This document shows positions 36,097 through 49,870 of a stretch of DNA of 64,000 bases, piece after piece. Every line of letters starts with the position of its first letter. Position 1 is the stretch's first letter. Made by a program: the position numbers and the translations under genes. The notes below the pieces were generated by a model, which saw only the letters and a program-made list of their open reading frames with translations, was not told the DNA's origin and made no database searches. The DNA is from Straminergon stramineum (lineage: Eukaryota; Streptophyta; Bryopsida; Hypnales; Calliergonaceae), in NCBI GenBank assembly GCA_963920665.1, contig OY987265.1, positions 24,929,001 to 24,993,000 on the forward strand, in the 5' to 3' direction.

Positions 36097-39000
36097 ATGG
36101 AAGTGGGAGGATCAGTAGACGGCGGCAGTGTCGAAGAGCAGGAGAAGTGGTTGGCGGACGCCATTGCGCTTGTTCAACACAACGCTTTCTACATGCACCG
36201 TGCATTGGTAACTAATCCTTTCCTACTGCGAACGAATTGTGGGTATTTCCTTTGCAAAAATATGCAAATTCATTTGTTATGAAGACCCTCGTTAGAGAAT
36301 TTTCTTGGTTTCTAGCTCACTGTCAATTTTGAACGTTTCTCAAACTTTTTTCAATTACATCTGAGAGGTTACTACTCAAGAACCCAGGATGTTAAACAAG
36401 AACAGACCAAAACGCAAATTTAGTTGCAAAAACGGAGTGTAAGAAACTCGAATTTTGGAAAATTCGACGTTCTTCAGAGCAATCTGCAAACCTGAATTTC
36501 GTGGAGGAGACGTTCTAAGCTATGTCGAGAAATGCATCCGCCAGCAATTCTCTGTAACCTATTCCGATTCCAGCCATGGGAAGCAGAGATAGGTTGTATT
36601 AGGGTTAAAAACCAATTTGTGATTTGTATTTCCGAGTGTGCAGGATGGCAATAATTTGCGAGAAGCGCTCAAGTATTCAGCCCAGATGTTGTCCGAGCTA
36701 CGGACGTCCAAGTTGTCACCACAGAAGTATTACGAGCTCTGTATCCACTTCTACTGAATATGCACTCATTGTTGAGAGGTTCAGTCTTTGGTCGTGGCTT
36801 ATTTGGATGCACTGGTTGAGATTCTTGACTAGAAATTTCTAGATATGAGATTGTTTGGGGAGCTCCAGCGATTGGAGATTTTTTTCCAAGATGAGACCAA
36901 ACGAGGACGCACGCCTGCCGATTTGTACGAGCTTGTCCAGCATGCGGGCAACATACTGCCTCGTTTGTAAGTCCATCTTGATCACTTTTGCAGCTTTTAG
37001 TATGGAAGCTTATGCGTTGGTGAAGAAAGCTATAGTTGAAAGTTGAAATTTTTACCACGAGATGTTCACACGGGTTAATGGATGGGCTGTTGTAGGTATC
37101 TTCTCTGTACAGTGGGATCCGTCTACATAATGTCAAATGAGGCACCAGCAAAGGATGTGTTGAAGGACTTGGTGGAAATGATTCGAGGTGTTCAACATCC
37201 CATTCGGGGGCTGTTTCTGCGTAACTATCTTACTCAAATCAGTCGTGACAAACTGCCGGACGCGGGTTCTCCATTTGAAGGGTACCGTAGCCACTCTGAC
37301 TAGTACCTTTACCCCTGGTCTACACCACTCTTTTGTCAATGTCCTATTCTAGTTTTTAACCCTTAAACGTCAGACTTCTTGAAAATACACTGAAAGATTA
37401 CTACATCCAGTTAGCTCGAGGTCCTGGATATAGCGTTTAAGGGTTAAGCATATTCAGATCACTGTCTTAGCTTATTGCTTGTGTATGAGCGTAACCCTTT
37501 AATGCAACCGCCGTTGTTTTGCAGGGAGGGTGGGAACGTGACAGATGCGGTGGAATTCGTGCTACAAAACTTCACGGAGATGAACAAGCTGTGGGTGCGA
37601 ATGCAGCATCAGGTTAGTATCTGAATCATGCATATATTTACGTTGAGGATAAATTCAATTGCTGGAGTAAATACGTTGCAAGGTAAGGAGTGCGTAGACT
37701 GCTCCTTTAAGGATGTGTGGGGTGGAACAAATATCCTTGTGTGAATTTCAGGGATAGAAGAAAGCAAACTGTGAGTAGTAACGCACTTTGAATCAAATTC
37801 TTTAAATGATTGTAGGGTTACTTATGCTTTTGGAAGGTGAGAGTGATCTGTTTTGAATCTGGACCATAGATAGGACCAAGAATAATGACGCTCTAGACTT
37901 GAAGAAATTAATTTTATCCTGTTATGAACAAAATTTGGCCTCTAAAGGTGCACGAATTGTCACCAACCACACTACTATAAGTTCCACATGATGAAAAACA
38001 AGCCTCCTTTGTGAATTTTGAGACAATCTTTCCAAAATGTACTTGTGAATCTTCAATGAACATTACTAGGCTCGCACTTGTTCTTGTAGATACGCAGTTG
38101 TAACCTTGGATGATTCTCATTCTGTCTCAACGTCATTAATAGTCTAGTTATTGATACACAGGAGTTCATTTCAACGTCTATCATTGGGTTAGACTGACGG
38201 GCACCCCTTTCCTTCTAAACTTTGGTTGGAACTGTTGCCATGCACAAGCTTTCGGGGATCAAGTGTTCTGATGAGTTCGCATTCTCTATGTCTCAAAGGG
38301 TTCAGCTCGGGAGAAGGAGAAGCGGGAAAAAGAAAGGAGTGAACTTCGAGACTTGGTTAGTATTACAAACCTTCTCCAAGGCCACTAGGAACACAAGGAT
38401 TTCCTCTGCATGATGTACTTTAAAAAATACCGTTGGTGAAGCACTTCATATCTAGGCCGTCTGATCTTTTGTGCATGCTCCTCTTTAAGGTCTGAGATTT
38501 TTATTTTTGGTTCTCATTTATATGGAGAAACTTCTTTATATCTCTCTGGCCCATGGGTGTCAGCAGTAGCTTACAATCTGAAGTGGTTTACTTCTCTATC
38601 CTAGCGCTCTTCCTTCGGTTAACGAGATGTTTTTTTGACCTCTGTTTGTATTTAGTTGTCAACAGGTGGGAAAAAATCTGCATGTGCTTAGCCAATTGGA
38701 AGGTGTGGACTTGGCCATGTATAAGGAGGTGGTCCTTCCTCGAGTGCTTGAGCAGGTGAGGAAATCGAGGTGAATTGTGTTGTGTCTTGTCTAGTTTGAG
38801 AATGCTAATTTGTGTAAGATGATTGGCGGACTTTGTTTATCAAGCTTTGACTTGTCGTGGAATTGCACTGGAGGAAAAGAATTCATCATCTCCTGACTGT
38901 AAATTCTGGGGTCAGCCCAAGTCCTACTGATTCTCTAATCGGTTTGACTGGAATAACGAGGTTCAGTATTTTATCCAGCTTTTAGTATCTCACCAAGAAG

Positions 39001-42000
39001 TTAGGCTTTTACTAAACCTTGTTTGGTTGTGTGGGTCAGATTGTCAACTGCAAGGATGAGATTGCCCAGTTTTATTTGATGGACTGTGTCATCCAGGTGT
39101 TTGCAGATGACTTCCATCTGCAAACACTGGAGATTCTTCTCGGCGCGTGCCCACAGTTACAGGTATAATTCCATTTCATACAATGTTCATCATTTCTCTC
39201 CTTCTCTGTTGGACTTATTGTTTTTCTATCTCATGGCACTCAGTGACACGTGTCTTACGTTTGCAGCCATCAGTGGATGTGAAGACTGTGATGTCACAAC
39301 TGATGGAGCGCCTATCTAAGTATGCAGCTTCTTCACCTGAGGTAATTGCAAACTTGGGTCAACTTAAATAAAGCTTTCGTGCCAGTGTCATAATTGGTGC
39401 TTCTTCATTACAGAACCCCGCTCTTTTCCATTGAAGCATTCTATTTGTTAAACAGTCTGTTTTTTTATGATGGCGAATGATACCACTCGTCAATGTTTAT
39501 AAGCCATCACCAAAGTTGCTCCCCATCTATAGCAAGGGCTTGAAGAGCAGCTCATTACATTCTCTCTTTTCACCATCTACAGTTCACTGAAGTTTTGTAG
39601 AGCTAGAGTACAGAAGATAGAATTCATTGGCGATAATAGAAACGTTTGTTGCATGCAGGTCTTACCAGATTTTCATGAGGTGGAAGCGTTTTCAAAGTTC
39701 AGTCACGCTGTCATGGAGGTAGGCACGCAGAGTTATATTTGAAGTAGTCCTGTTTGCGTCTACTGTTTCATGACTTTCTGTATTATTTAGTTTCCTCGTT
39801 TTTTCAACAATTTAAGACCTCACACCGAGTGGGAATAGTGCAGGTTGTAGAAGCACAACCAGACATGCCTTTGGATGGCAGTATCAGTCTTTACGTGGCT
39901 CTTCTTACCTTCGTCCTAAGCGTTCACAGTGACCAGCTCGAATACGTGGACCATGTTTTGGTATGGACATAATTATCCTCAGCCTGCCTAGTTTCATTGT
40001 AATCTGGCCTATTTGATGGGACATGTTCTGGTATTACAGAGGGTGACAATAAAGTGTAGATGTTTGTATTTATTTCAAATGATTACAATATTTGCTACAA
40101 ATGAAAGTGAGACATACTTAAGGAAACCTATATCCTTGTCTTGCAGGGATTGTGTGCTAAGAGATTGGATGGAAGGGGACGGGTCAAGGATGATAAGGCT
40201 ACAAAGCAGATTGTTTTGCTCTTAAGTGGACCATTAGAAAAGTACAAGGATGTGGTAGTGATTTTGAAGCTGAGCAACTATGCTCTTGTGATGGAACATC
40301 TAGACCATGACAATAACAAGATTATGGCGGTGGTTCTCATTCAATCTGTTCTGTCCAACTATATTCTTATCACAGAGCCTGACAAGGTGCATTACTCATG
40401 GACTTGTGATTTATTCCTGAATTGTGTGCAGACCAGGGGTACCTACATAGTGCCGGTTAAGAATTTGCTAATCAGAATCAGGATTCTTGCGATCGAATTT
40501 GGCTACTTGTACCTCCATGAAAGTTTTGAAATGTATTTTAACGGGGACAGTTATCGGAATTCAAACCTGTTCATGGTTGTAGGTCGATGGATTATTGGAT
40601 CTTTTGAAGGAGCTCGTCAAGGATAATGGTGAGGCACCATCTAGCGCACCACCTAAACACAATGTAAGCTCGCAAGTTGCTTGTAACAGTACTCCAGCTT
40701 TCACAATAATTCACAAATGAATTTTTCTATTGCGTCTTGTTCTCCGTATGTCCTCTCCATAGGTGCAGTCTCACCAAGTAATACTGGACATCCTTCTCAG
40801 TGGCAGCAGGCAGATGACGAGGACTTCAAAGAGGAACAGAATTTGATGGCTAGGCTAGTGCATATGCTGAAGAATGAGGATTTGGAGGTGATGTTTCAGG
40901 TAATATGCTCACACCTCTAGTTTGTTTTTTGTCATCTCTTTTGCAGTTCTTGTCAAGAGGAAGGTGCATTCCTTGTCGTTGTACACAGCATGTGCATCGT
41001 GGTAGATGTTTTTCAGTCTTGATAAATTCTTACACATTGATTTATATGGATACGTATCTCTTTTACAGACGATGTGAGTTTCTGGTTGTGTGGTGCAGAT
41101 ATTGGTAATTGCATGTGGACACTTCAGTCAAGGAGGTCCTCGCCGGATGCAATACACTCTTCCACCACTTGTATTTTCTACCCTTAAGGTAAGAAAAATT
41201 CGTGCCTGCTCCTATGCAAAGCTTACTGTAGTGCAAGTCACCTATGAATCTGATTACATCTGTATATAAGCTTCAGACAGTAGAACTTAGTAGTTTGATT
41301 GAATGCAGTACGTGCACTCCTTGCGGGAGAAGGAACTGGAAGAAGGGCTTAATGATAGGTCCGGGTCGCCTTCTATGAGGAAGGCATTCCAGTTTTTGCA
41401 TCATGTAAGTGCCTCAAAACCGTAGCCTTGGACCTGGTCAGGTAGGGAACTCATTCCCGTGACTTTCAGCTATTCTGAAGTGGTTTCCATATTAGAATGT
41501 GTTCAAATCTATTACCCCTGTATTTGAATTATTTTTCAGTCTTTGGAGGTATTGGTTGTCATAAGATGAGATTAACACACACTAATCTTTGTCTGCCTGC
41601 AGACAGTAGAGTCTCTTGCCATGATACCCGCAGCAGAGATAGCATTGCGGTTGAACCTGCAGTGTGCGGAGGTATGACTAACTCTTTTCTTAACCTTGAT
41701 TTCAAATTCCTTCTAATTTAGCTGCATCCAGACGCTTGAGGCATACCCTCTTGCCTCTATCATAACATTTTACAGAGGCTCAAAAATCCAAGTCCATCAT
41801 TAAGATTCTATCAAATGAAAAATTTGGATGCTTGCTTACCATTGATTAAATAGCAAAGAGCCAATGGGAGTTGAATGAAAGTAGAAGAATGCTCAACAAA
41901 ATTCAAGCCAGACAAGCGGCTTGTACTACAGTAAGCTTGTACGAGTTTAGAAAGCCAACCAATCTTGGTCCAGTCGTGTCAGAATACCATGCAGATTTTG

Positions 42001-44212
42001 CTTCTCAAAGTTAAAGGTTCAGGCTTACGAGGGTTATGTTGTGTTGGTACACCTGCAGTAGAAATGATCTTAACATTTTTGAAGTTCTGTAATAAGCGGA
42101 TTATTCAACTTTGGAACTGCGTTTGCATCGTTGTGATCTACTGCTCATTATCGGCACTGTTGCAGGCTGCTGGTGACTGTGGTTTGGAGCCTGTGGCTTA
42201 CGAATTTTTTACTCAGGCATTTTTGTTGTATGAAGAAGAGATAACTGTAAGTGATTAAACGTACATGTCTAACTCGTCTTGTTCTTTTTCCAGCTTCATG
42301 GGGATCATCGATGAACTTAGTGATTACTTTGACGTTTCTTATGATTGTTATCAGAGGAAGTAGAATGTTCTTTGTCAAATTCAAGCATTGCTTAAATTTC
42401 AGTAATTCTAGAAATGATAATTATAGGTCAAACGTTGGCAGTCAGCGAGCTGTCAAATAGAGTCGCTGAACTCTATCAATAGAGAAGTGTTTCGAAGCAC
42501 TGAAATGACTTTAAACACCTGAAATCGTTTAAAAGACAGCGGCCAGAAATAATAAATTTGACTGAAAGAATATGTATTGAAGTGATTTTTGACCAAAACA
42601 TATAAATTAGAATCTTGACTTAGTATTATTTGATACTTGCCATCGAGGATCAAATGTTGTAGGCCTCGTTGTTCATGGTTTGGATTTCTTCCAATTCCTA
42701 CCCATCATGACTTTATGTTTCTGGTCGACTCACAAAACTCCTCGTGCTGATTCTTCAGGATTCCAAAGCGCAAGTCACTGCCCTCCAGTTCATCATTGGT
42801 AGTTTGCAAAGAACACGAGTTTTTGGTGTGGAGAACAGAGACACTTTGACCCACAAGGCCACGGGAGTAAGCTTCTATCTAAAATTAGTTGCAAAAGCAC
42901 ATATTCTTGTTCAACTTTCTGCTAGTATCTAATTTACGTAGAACGGTAGTAGTTAATCTGTATCGTCTGTATCGTGAAAATAAGACGTGTTTCAAGCGAC
43001 AGTAGCTTGTCAGGACCCATCCTTTCTAAGGGTGAGTTTCTTCAGTCTAGTAGAATTGAGACATGTGGTTATTAGATCAATGACGTTCTAGGATTATTAA
43101 GTAGGGTTTTGATTTTTTTAGTCAATGAAGATTATAATGAGAAATATATATAGGATTGTACCGAGGATTATGTGACAATTGTACATTTCTATTTACGATT
43201 AGCCGCTTGTTTGGAGACGTTATTAGAACACACGTAACGAGATTGGTTGATTTGTGGCAGTACTCGGCTAAGCTTTTGAAGAAATCCGACCAATGTAGGG
43301 CAGTGGTCTCCTGCTCGCATCTTTTCTGGGTTGAGGGTGACCGTGGTGTCAGGGATGGCGAGAGGTAATAATTACTTTTTTTTAAAATGGTTCTCTCAAA
43401 TGTGATTCCTCAGTGCACATATATCCATGGGCATAACTGCACTTGAATCCCTTCGAAGGTGAAGGGCCATGAAGAATAATGCATTCAATCAACTTCATTT
43501 TGCTTTGCTTTGTGCAGAGTGCTGCTGTGCTTGAAACGCGCCTTGAGAATTGCTAATGCGTTCCAGCAAATATCTAGTGCAACAAGGGATACCAGTGGTC
43601 CAATGACTCTCTTTGTTGAGATTCTGAACACGTATGTTCTCTGAACCACACTTTGTGAGACTGTATCCTTTTTCCTGCAATAGCTTTTAACTGTTTTTAG
43701 CTTTTTGCTTAAGCGCCAGGTGATTGCATGCAATTAGGGAGGAACACCCATTTCTGTCACTTTCAACATTTCAGCGTACATGGAGGGGGACGCATGTTGG
43801 GGATGTTGATATCTCATAAAATGGAAACCTGTCACACTATCTTGTACTGGAGCACACTTGTCCCACATTTAAAATATGTCAGTCATTTTGGGGGAACCCC
43901 AGTCAGTCAGGGTATCTGTCATTTACTTTGATTTTGGAATTTCCGAGGCTCAATGATTTCTTTGGCTTGTGATAGACTCTAATTATCACTGCTTATCACA
44001 GGTATCTTTACTACTTCGACAGACAAATACCCCAAATTACATCGACCGTGATTCAGGGTCTGGTGGAGCTGATTGTAACAGACCCGCAAAGCGAAGGGAC
44101 GGAAGGACAAATAGATCCGTATTTGGCAAACACCTTGAGATACATCCAGTTCCAGACACAAAAGGGTGATTTCATTGCCGAGAGGTATTCGGCAATTCAA
44201 ATGCCGATTTAA
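36097..44212 (+). CDS. VPS35: VPS35, core subunit of the retromer cargo-selective complex
   Basis: Scaffold of the VPS26-VPS29-VPS35 trimer that recycles vacuolar sorting receptors from endosomes; cytosolic and membrane-associated. I reconstruct 22 exons and 806 residues: 36097-36207, 36644-36740, 36843-36966, 37096-37281, 37525-37612, 38299-38355, 38666-38755, 39040-39162, 39267-39341, 39659-39718, 39844-39960, 40147-40386, 40583-40663, 40801-40899, 41099-41188, 41309-41404, 41603-41671, 42166-42246, 42759-42866, 43261-43364, 43518-43631, 44002-44212. Every junction keeps phase, and the total is close to the roughly 790 residues usual in plants. Diagnostic segments include [19 protein letters not shown] (the PRLYL motif, residues 109-113, contacts VPS26), the [14 protein letters not shown] region, [14 protein letters not shown], and the C-terminal helical repeats contacting VPS29. 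Oddities: exon 6 uses an AAG acceptor at 38298, and the exon 13/14 border is ambiguous. A small TIR element sits in intron 4. Confidence 0.96.
37360..37443. mobile_element. 84-bp TTAA-flanked MITE in VPS35 intron 4
   Basis: Left end CCCTTAAACG and right end CGTTTAAGGG are perfect 10-bp inverted repeats. TTAA flanks both sides exactly (37356-37359, 37444-37447). It lies between VPS35 exons 4 and 5, far enough from both splice sites not to disturb them. Confidence 0.72.
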
Positions 44213-45820
44213 GGTAGAGTCGTCACTTCTGCTCATATTGTTATATGTTCTTGTTAGTGAATAAAGGAGGATAAACACACCAAAGAATGCATTTTTTGGA
44301 TATCATATACAGAAAAGACGAAGGATCTGGGTTTTATTCATAAATGTTCTGAAATTGCTCCTTTGACAATAGGTATATTGATCGAGGGAATGTACACCTG
44401 CTGAACACCTGATAAAGTGCTGCTTTGGAGTCCTTGGCGATTTGGGGCATCCTTTCCTTAATTAACTGGTGGCACAAGTTTGGAATTACCACATCTCCAG
44501 GTTGGCATATAACAGACAATTTATGTCACTGACCTCATTTTGGGACCATTTATATACCAACTCGCCTCTATGTATATTCCAAGGTAGACTATGGACTGTT
44601 AGTTTTGTTCTTTTTTAGAATAAATTTGTGAACGTGGTGAACTTTTGAAAACTGAGTATGAGAAGCTGGGATATTTTGGAGAACTTGTGTATATCTAATT
44701 CCTGTGGCAGTTGAGATAAATTGGCAACAGTTACAGGCAACTTGAGCAAAGTATTTCGCTGGATCATTTTGAAGTGAAAGTGTTGTTTTCCCAATTATCA
44801 AGGGTGCCATGTCGTATAATTATGTGTCTTTGGACGTGCCCCTCAGCAACAGGTACTCGAACTACCGGTAGTCGTCGGGGAAAAATGTTAATATTTGAAT
44901 TACGGGTTAAAACGGAAAGGTTTACCAAAAATGAGTCTAATTCAGTTGAATAGTATGACAAATAATACAGCATTTCATAAGGAGTTTACTTGTGCACTTG
45001 ACGAGGGAAAATCCAAACCCGAGTCAATAGAACATCAAAACAATGATCTTTGATCATTTGAAGATCCTTGCACATATTTGCATAAATGGTGCCATTGCGG
45101 ATACCCTATTGTAGAATGCATTTAAATTCTTACTCATATGTTTTTTAGGAATGACAACATGCAAGGCTTTCTGTACTTGAAATTTTTTGAATGACAATAG
45201 GGCATGGTTGTATGCAATCCAATCCCATTGAGCTATTTTCTTCCTACAATAAATGGAGGTTTAGGTCCCACCCTTCCAAAAGAGGGGATCAAATACAAAT
45301 TTTCACCACTTGAAATCTTACATGCCTACAAGTCAATGTGAGGTGGTCAAAATGCTAGGAGACAAAAAGACATGGCTCCCAAGGATGGAGTCAAAGGGTG
45401 AAGAAGGCTTTCGTGAATTTTATGCAATTATAGTATAAAGTTGACTATTGAACTAATGTTGCAAGACTTGAAAAAGATTCTTATAGATAGGGTTGCTTGC
45501 CCACGAGGGAATTTGAAAAGTTTAATTTGGAAGAAATGAAACAAAATTTATCATCTCATTTGAACCATTACCACCTCCAGAGTGGTAAACTTTGTTTTAT
45601 TACTAAGCATGATGGTAAACTCTTTAAAACACCCTTGGGAGCTCTGAACCTTTAATGAGTAAAGGGATTGCAAAAAATAGCTCAACTAAGTCATGCTTGT
45701 ATGATGAATTATATAGTGGAATGATTTGTCCAAGCTTTGAAACTTGCCATCACTATGAGATAGTTTAGATGAATTAGTTTCTAGTGATACTGATAAGATT
45801 GTTTTGCATCTTTTAACAGT
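44213..45820. other. VPS35 3' flank and gene-free spacer
   Basis: The first part is VPS35 3' UTR with AATAAA at 44260-44265. The remainder is AT-rich with no recognised gene or closed element. It ends at the TTAA flank of the 2.3-kb element. Confidence 0.5.
44260..44265 (+). promoter_or_regulatory. Candidate VPS35 polyadenylation signal
   Basis: AATAAA lies 48 bases after the VPS35 stop codon, in context AGTGAATAAAGGAGG. Plant signals are degenerate, so position supports the call more than the motif does. Confidence 0.45.
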
Positions 45821-45824
45821 TTAA

Positions 45825-48110
45825 CCCCTAAATGCCCATGACCATTTGGGTTTTAAAACATCATTGCTTTTGAAGTGTTATAGGTCTAAATATCACTAAG
45901 GTGTAGAAATCTTAACCATACAATCTTGTAAGTGTACCTATTGTAGATAACATGAATCAAATTTGGAGTCATTTGGTCACATAGATTGCAATATCATTAT
46001 GTTTTAGTGTTGAAAAAGGATGCTAAAATTTTCCTAGGAACACATTAATTTGGAGGTGAAATTCAATTTCTAAACTACTCAATCAAATGAAATCTTTTTT
46101 AACTACTAAGTGCTTCAAAAATAGCATACAAACACATTGGTGAAAGAAAATATCATTCAATTGATTAATAGTGTTTGTGAAATGGCTATGAAATGTAAAA
46201 AAATAACAAAAAAAGTTGCAAAAAATAGTACGTGACACATCTAAGGCTAAACTTCCTTCTACTAGAATTCTTCTTAGTCAATCACAACTACTTGGATTGA
46301 TATGAAAATTTAACCACACAAACTAGATTAGTTTGTGCAACTTTTCCCAAAACATTTTTTAGAAGTGGACTCTACATGAAGAAGAAACAAGCTATTGAAG
46401 TTTACTATAATCCAAAAATGTTTATTTTTTGAGCTTCAAATTGCTTTGATCAAACATTCAAAACAATTTGGATTGATGTGAAAATTTTAGTGCAATTATT
46501 AGACTTCAAGGAAAACATAATCCAACAAATTTTATTGAAAAGGAAAATTAGGTGAAAGAGATAAAAAAAATCCAAAGTTGCAACCATCAAAGTGCAATTT
46601 GGTGAACTCAAATCAAATATTTACTAAGCAATGATAATACTATGGATTATCTTTAACTTAGAAAGGCCACAAAAAATAACATGTTTTGCATTGATAGAAG
46701 GATTAGGGATGTCACAACATTAGGATTCCATTGCTTTTTCTACCACAATCATGATAACTAAAAATTAAAAATTAAAAATGTGAAATAGTTTTATTTAATT
46801 TTTTTATTATTAAAAAATCCATAAATTTGTGGACTTTCCATTTTCTACATTTCTAAAATTTCTAAAATTTTCATAACAATAAACTATAAATTTGAAAAAT
46901 TATAGATTGTCCATTTCAACTTCTAAATTTCTAAATTTTAAATGATTCAATATTCATAAATTTCAATATCTTATTATATTATGTATTTAAATTAGTAAAT
47001 ATGTAATATAATATTTTTAGATTGAATTAAAATAAAATTAAAAATGAATGAATTTAATCAAAAGAAAATAATCTTTAGGACTAAAATTCTATTGTTTACC
47101 AAATTACCATCAATACAAATAGTGTTTTTTTTATGAAACTAGAGGTTACTAGGCCAATTTCACTAATCTCATTCATATTTCATAATCCTATGACTAGAGA
47201 GCATTTTTTGGAACATAGAATTTTGAGTAGCTCACTAAAAAAAAATTTATTTTCTTTCTTTTAAATTTCACACAACATATGGATAAAAGGTAACTTCAAG
47301 GCACAAAAATTTTCATAACTTTTGACTACATGGTTAAAAGTTATTTTTTGATATGTAGTTTTTTTTGCAATCACGCAACTTGGGCAACTTATTTTTTTGA
47401 GAACAAAAAATGGAAATTGGTTTTATAGATGTTTTTATACAATAAACATACATAGAAAGCTTGGAATCATTTCTTTTTGATAATTAATGCAATGAAAAAT
47501 ATGAGGATTTTTTGTTTGTAGGCACTCAGAGAATCTCTACTCTAAAAATAAACTTTGAAGTCCTTTAATTAACTGAATTTTCAAGTTTTTGAAAAAGATA
47601 AAAGCTTAGGCCTAATGTAGATTGTTCATTACAACATTACAACCATTGGATTGGTATTTTTCAATTCCATAACTAAATTCTTAACAATTTCGTATTTTAA
47701 ATTATTCTTTACTTCATTCTACTTACTATTTTTTTCAATTATGAATACTTTTATTTATTTATTTTTATATGTATTTTCAACTTATTTCTTCATTATATTA
47801 TGGAGAGTTGCAAGTTGGAATGCTATAGGATCTACACATTTTTGGGAAAAATGTTTGCAAGATGAAATCTAATTGTTTGAGAAGAGTTTAAAATAATTCT
47901 TTTTGAAATCTAAGCATTATAATCTTACAATTAATAAGCTTGATTTATTATGAAATTTTAGGAGGGTGTACTCCAACAAATTAACTAAAATACCCTACAA
48001 TCGGATTTATTAAAAAATAAATATAGATGATTAGAAGATTTTAGCTTTGTTTTCAAGAGTAGTGTTTTAAAGCAATTTTGGGCCTTTAATGCATGAAAGA
48101 ACTTTAGGGG
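45825..48110 (+). mobile_element. TTAA-flanked TIR element, 2286 bp, piggyBac-like architecture
   Basis: Begins CCCCTAAATG and ends ACTTTAGGGG; TTAA at 45821-45824 and 48111-48114. The interior is AT-rich, with no frame resembling a transposase. It shares blocks with 13438-14409 (inverted) and, from about 46240 to its end and beyond, with 56740-59030. It is the longest member of this family in the window and still non-autonomous. Confidence 0.72.
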
Positions 48111-48705
48111 TTAAAATGATCTTCTTTGTTTAGGGGTTTAGGTTGTTTGTTTGATATGTTGAGATCTAAGAAACTGTGAAGTGTCTTGTGCTATTCTTGG
48201 TATTGTTGGAAATCTTCTTACAAGGAGGGGTGCATAGACTTTGTTTCATGGTGTTTGGACCTATGGTGTGAAAATTATTGAATTTCAAAATTCCCCTAAA
48301 TCAAAAATTTGAATGAAATTATCTTCTATTTTGGAAAAAACATAACTTTCACATTGCATGTCCAAACTCCATGAATCAAAGTTCTTGCACTCCTTTGTGT
48401 ATAAAGCTTTCTATTCATATCAAGAATGCAACCTCTCACACCGCAACAATGCACTCGTGTGTGCATAAAATAAAAGATATTGAAGTTTGGAGTTATTTAC
48501 AAATTAGAAAATTACTTTTACTTTTATTTTGGATGTGACAACTATACTAGTCTATCCCTTAAATTTAGATTGTTTGTTTTGTTTGTTTGATATGGTAAGA
48601 TTTAAAAACTATGAGTCTTATAGCCAGTAGCATTCTTAGTAGAACCATTAGAAAGCTCTCCACAAGGAGGGTGCATGGACTTTGTATGGTGGCATTTGGA
48701 CCTAC
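48111..48705. other. Repeat-derived spacer
   Basis: No gene. The stretch GTTGTTTGTTTGATATG...AGATCTAAGAAACT and following is homologous to about 59985-60290 and partly to 51740-51920, showing a further repeat unit outside the TTAA element. Confidence 0.55.
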
Positions 48706-49870
48706 CTCTATAAGAAACCCGCCTTTTTTGTAGTATTTTGACAAAACAGGTCATGTTTTCATCGACATTAGTGTGTCACAAATCATGAGCTTATGGGAGG
48801 TAGATTTTTGTTGGATGTTAGGAAAGACTTGGGGATGTTAGAGCAAAAACAAGTGGATGACATAGAAGACATGTATGTTTTTTTGGACATCAAGTAAAAC
48901 ATGGTTGTGTTTATTAGAACGTCCCCTCAAATATGGAAGTGCCACATCAGCTAGGGGTTCTGAATTCATTGTGGATAAATTTTTGTAAGTTATTGTGGGC
49001 TAAGGTAAAATGTAGACTAGATGCAAAAAACATAGGGGAAGGATAGCCATGTGTCATGTTTTGAAAAAAAAGGAAATGGATGGATGTACACTATGGATGA
49101 AAAGGGAAGTTCTTTATATAAGTGGGGTAGTGGGAAGTATGACAATCCATATGGGAGTATGGGACATGTAAAACAAATTTTTTGTTCAAAGTAAATTGTT
49201 TGAAAAAAACATGCAAATGTTGGAAATAATGTGTAGATGTTAGAAATAACATATAGATGTTGAAAACGTCTAAATATAGTGCTATCAAATTCCCATCTTT
49301 GAATTATTCCATATCCTTTGTCATGGACAGACAATCGATTTCAATATAACAAGGACCTCTCCAACCTTTATTCTTACAAAATATCTATGAAGTATTTACT
49401 TGACTTTGCCATCAAAAATTCTCTTAATGATAGATGGTCAATTCTTGTTGAATTTAACAATTTTTCTTATTCATTTTTTGGGACTTTCATTGAAATGATT
49501 ATTTTAGAAAATAAAATAATTGATTTTTTTAAAATAATATTCAAATTCTCAATTAATATAAAAATGTGCGACATCATCACTAGGTTGGGTGAAAAAAATC
49601 TTACATGTCACTACCTACCTGGCACGTGTTGAGGTGGAATCTATGTAGCATGTACATGGAGCATTTTAGAAAGCTTGGAAAACCTGTTTTTTGCATTCGT
49701 TTTCATCAATCAAGTTGACATTACAATATGTTTTTCTAGATTTTGGATGTTTTTTGCGATGTTGACTAAGATGGATTTTAGGTGACATTACAATTGATGC
49801 CCCTTCTGTTCAAAAAAACGTACTACCACAACTTCTAAAACATCACACAAAACAAGGGTTTCTTATAGTG
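48706..49870. mobile_element. Short CACTA-type element (1165 bp)
   Basis: Left end CTCTATAAGAAACCC (one mismatch to CACTATAAGAAACCC); right end GGGTTTCTTATAGTG. Internal phrases match the 4.0-kb element at 8517-12553: AAGTGGGGTAGT(A/G)GG(T/A)AGT and GGACATCAAGTAAAACATGG-type subterminal motifs. No matching 3-bp duplication is visible (TAC versus AGT), so the left end may be eroded. Non-coding. Confidence 0.68.

Noticed and set aside
36669..37151. 160-codon antisense frame across VPS35 exons 2-4
   Set aside because: It is a shadow of conserved VPS35 exons and crosses their introns.
45825..48110. Possible LTR retrotransposon because of size and repetition
   Set aside because: No direct terminal repeats, primer-binding site or reverse transcriptase frame; the ends are inverted repeats with TTAA.
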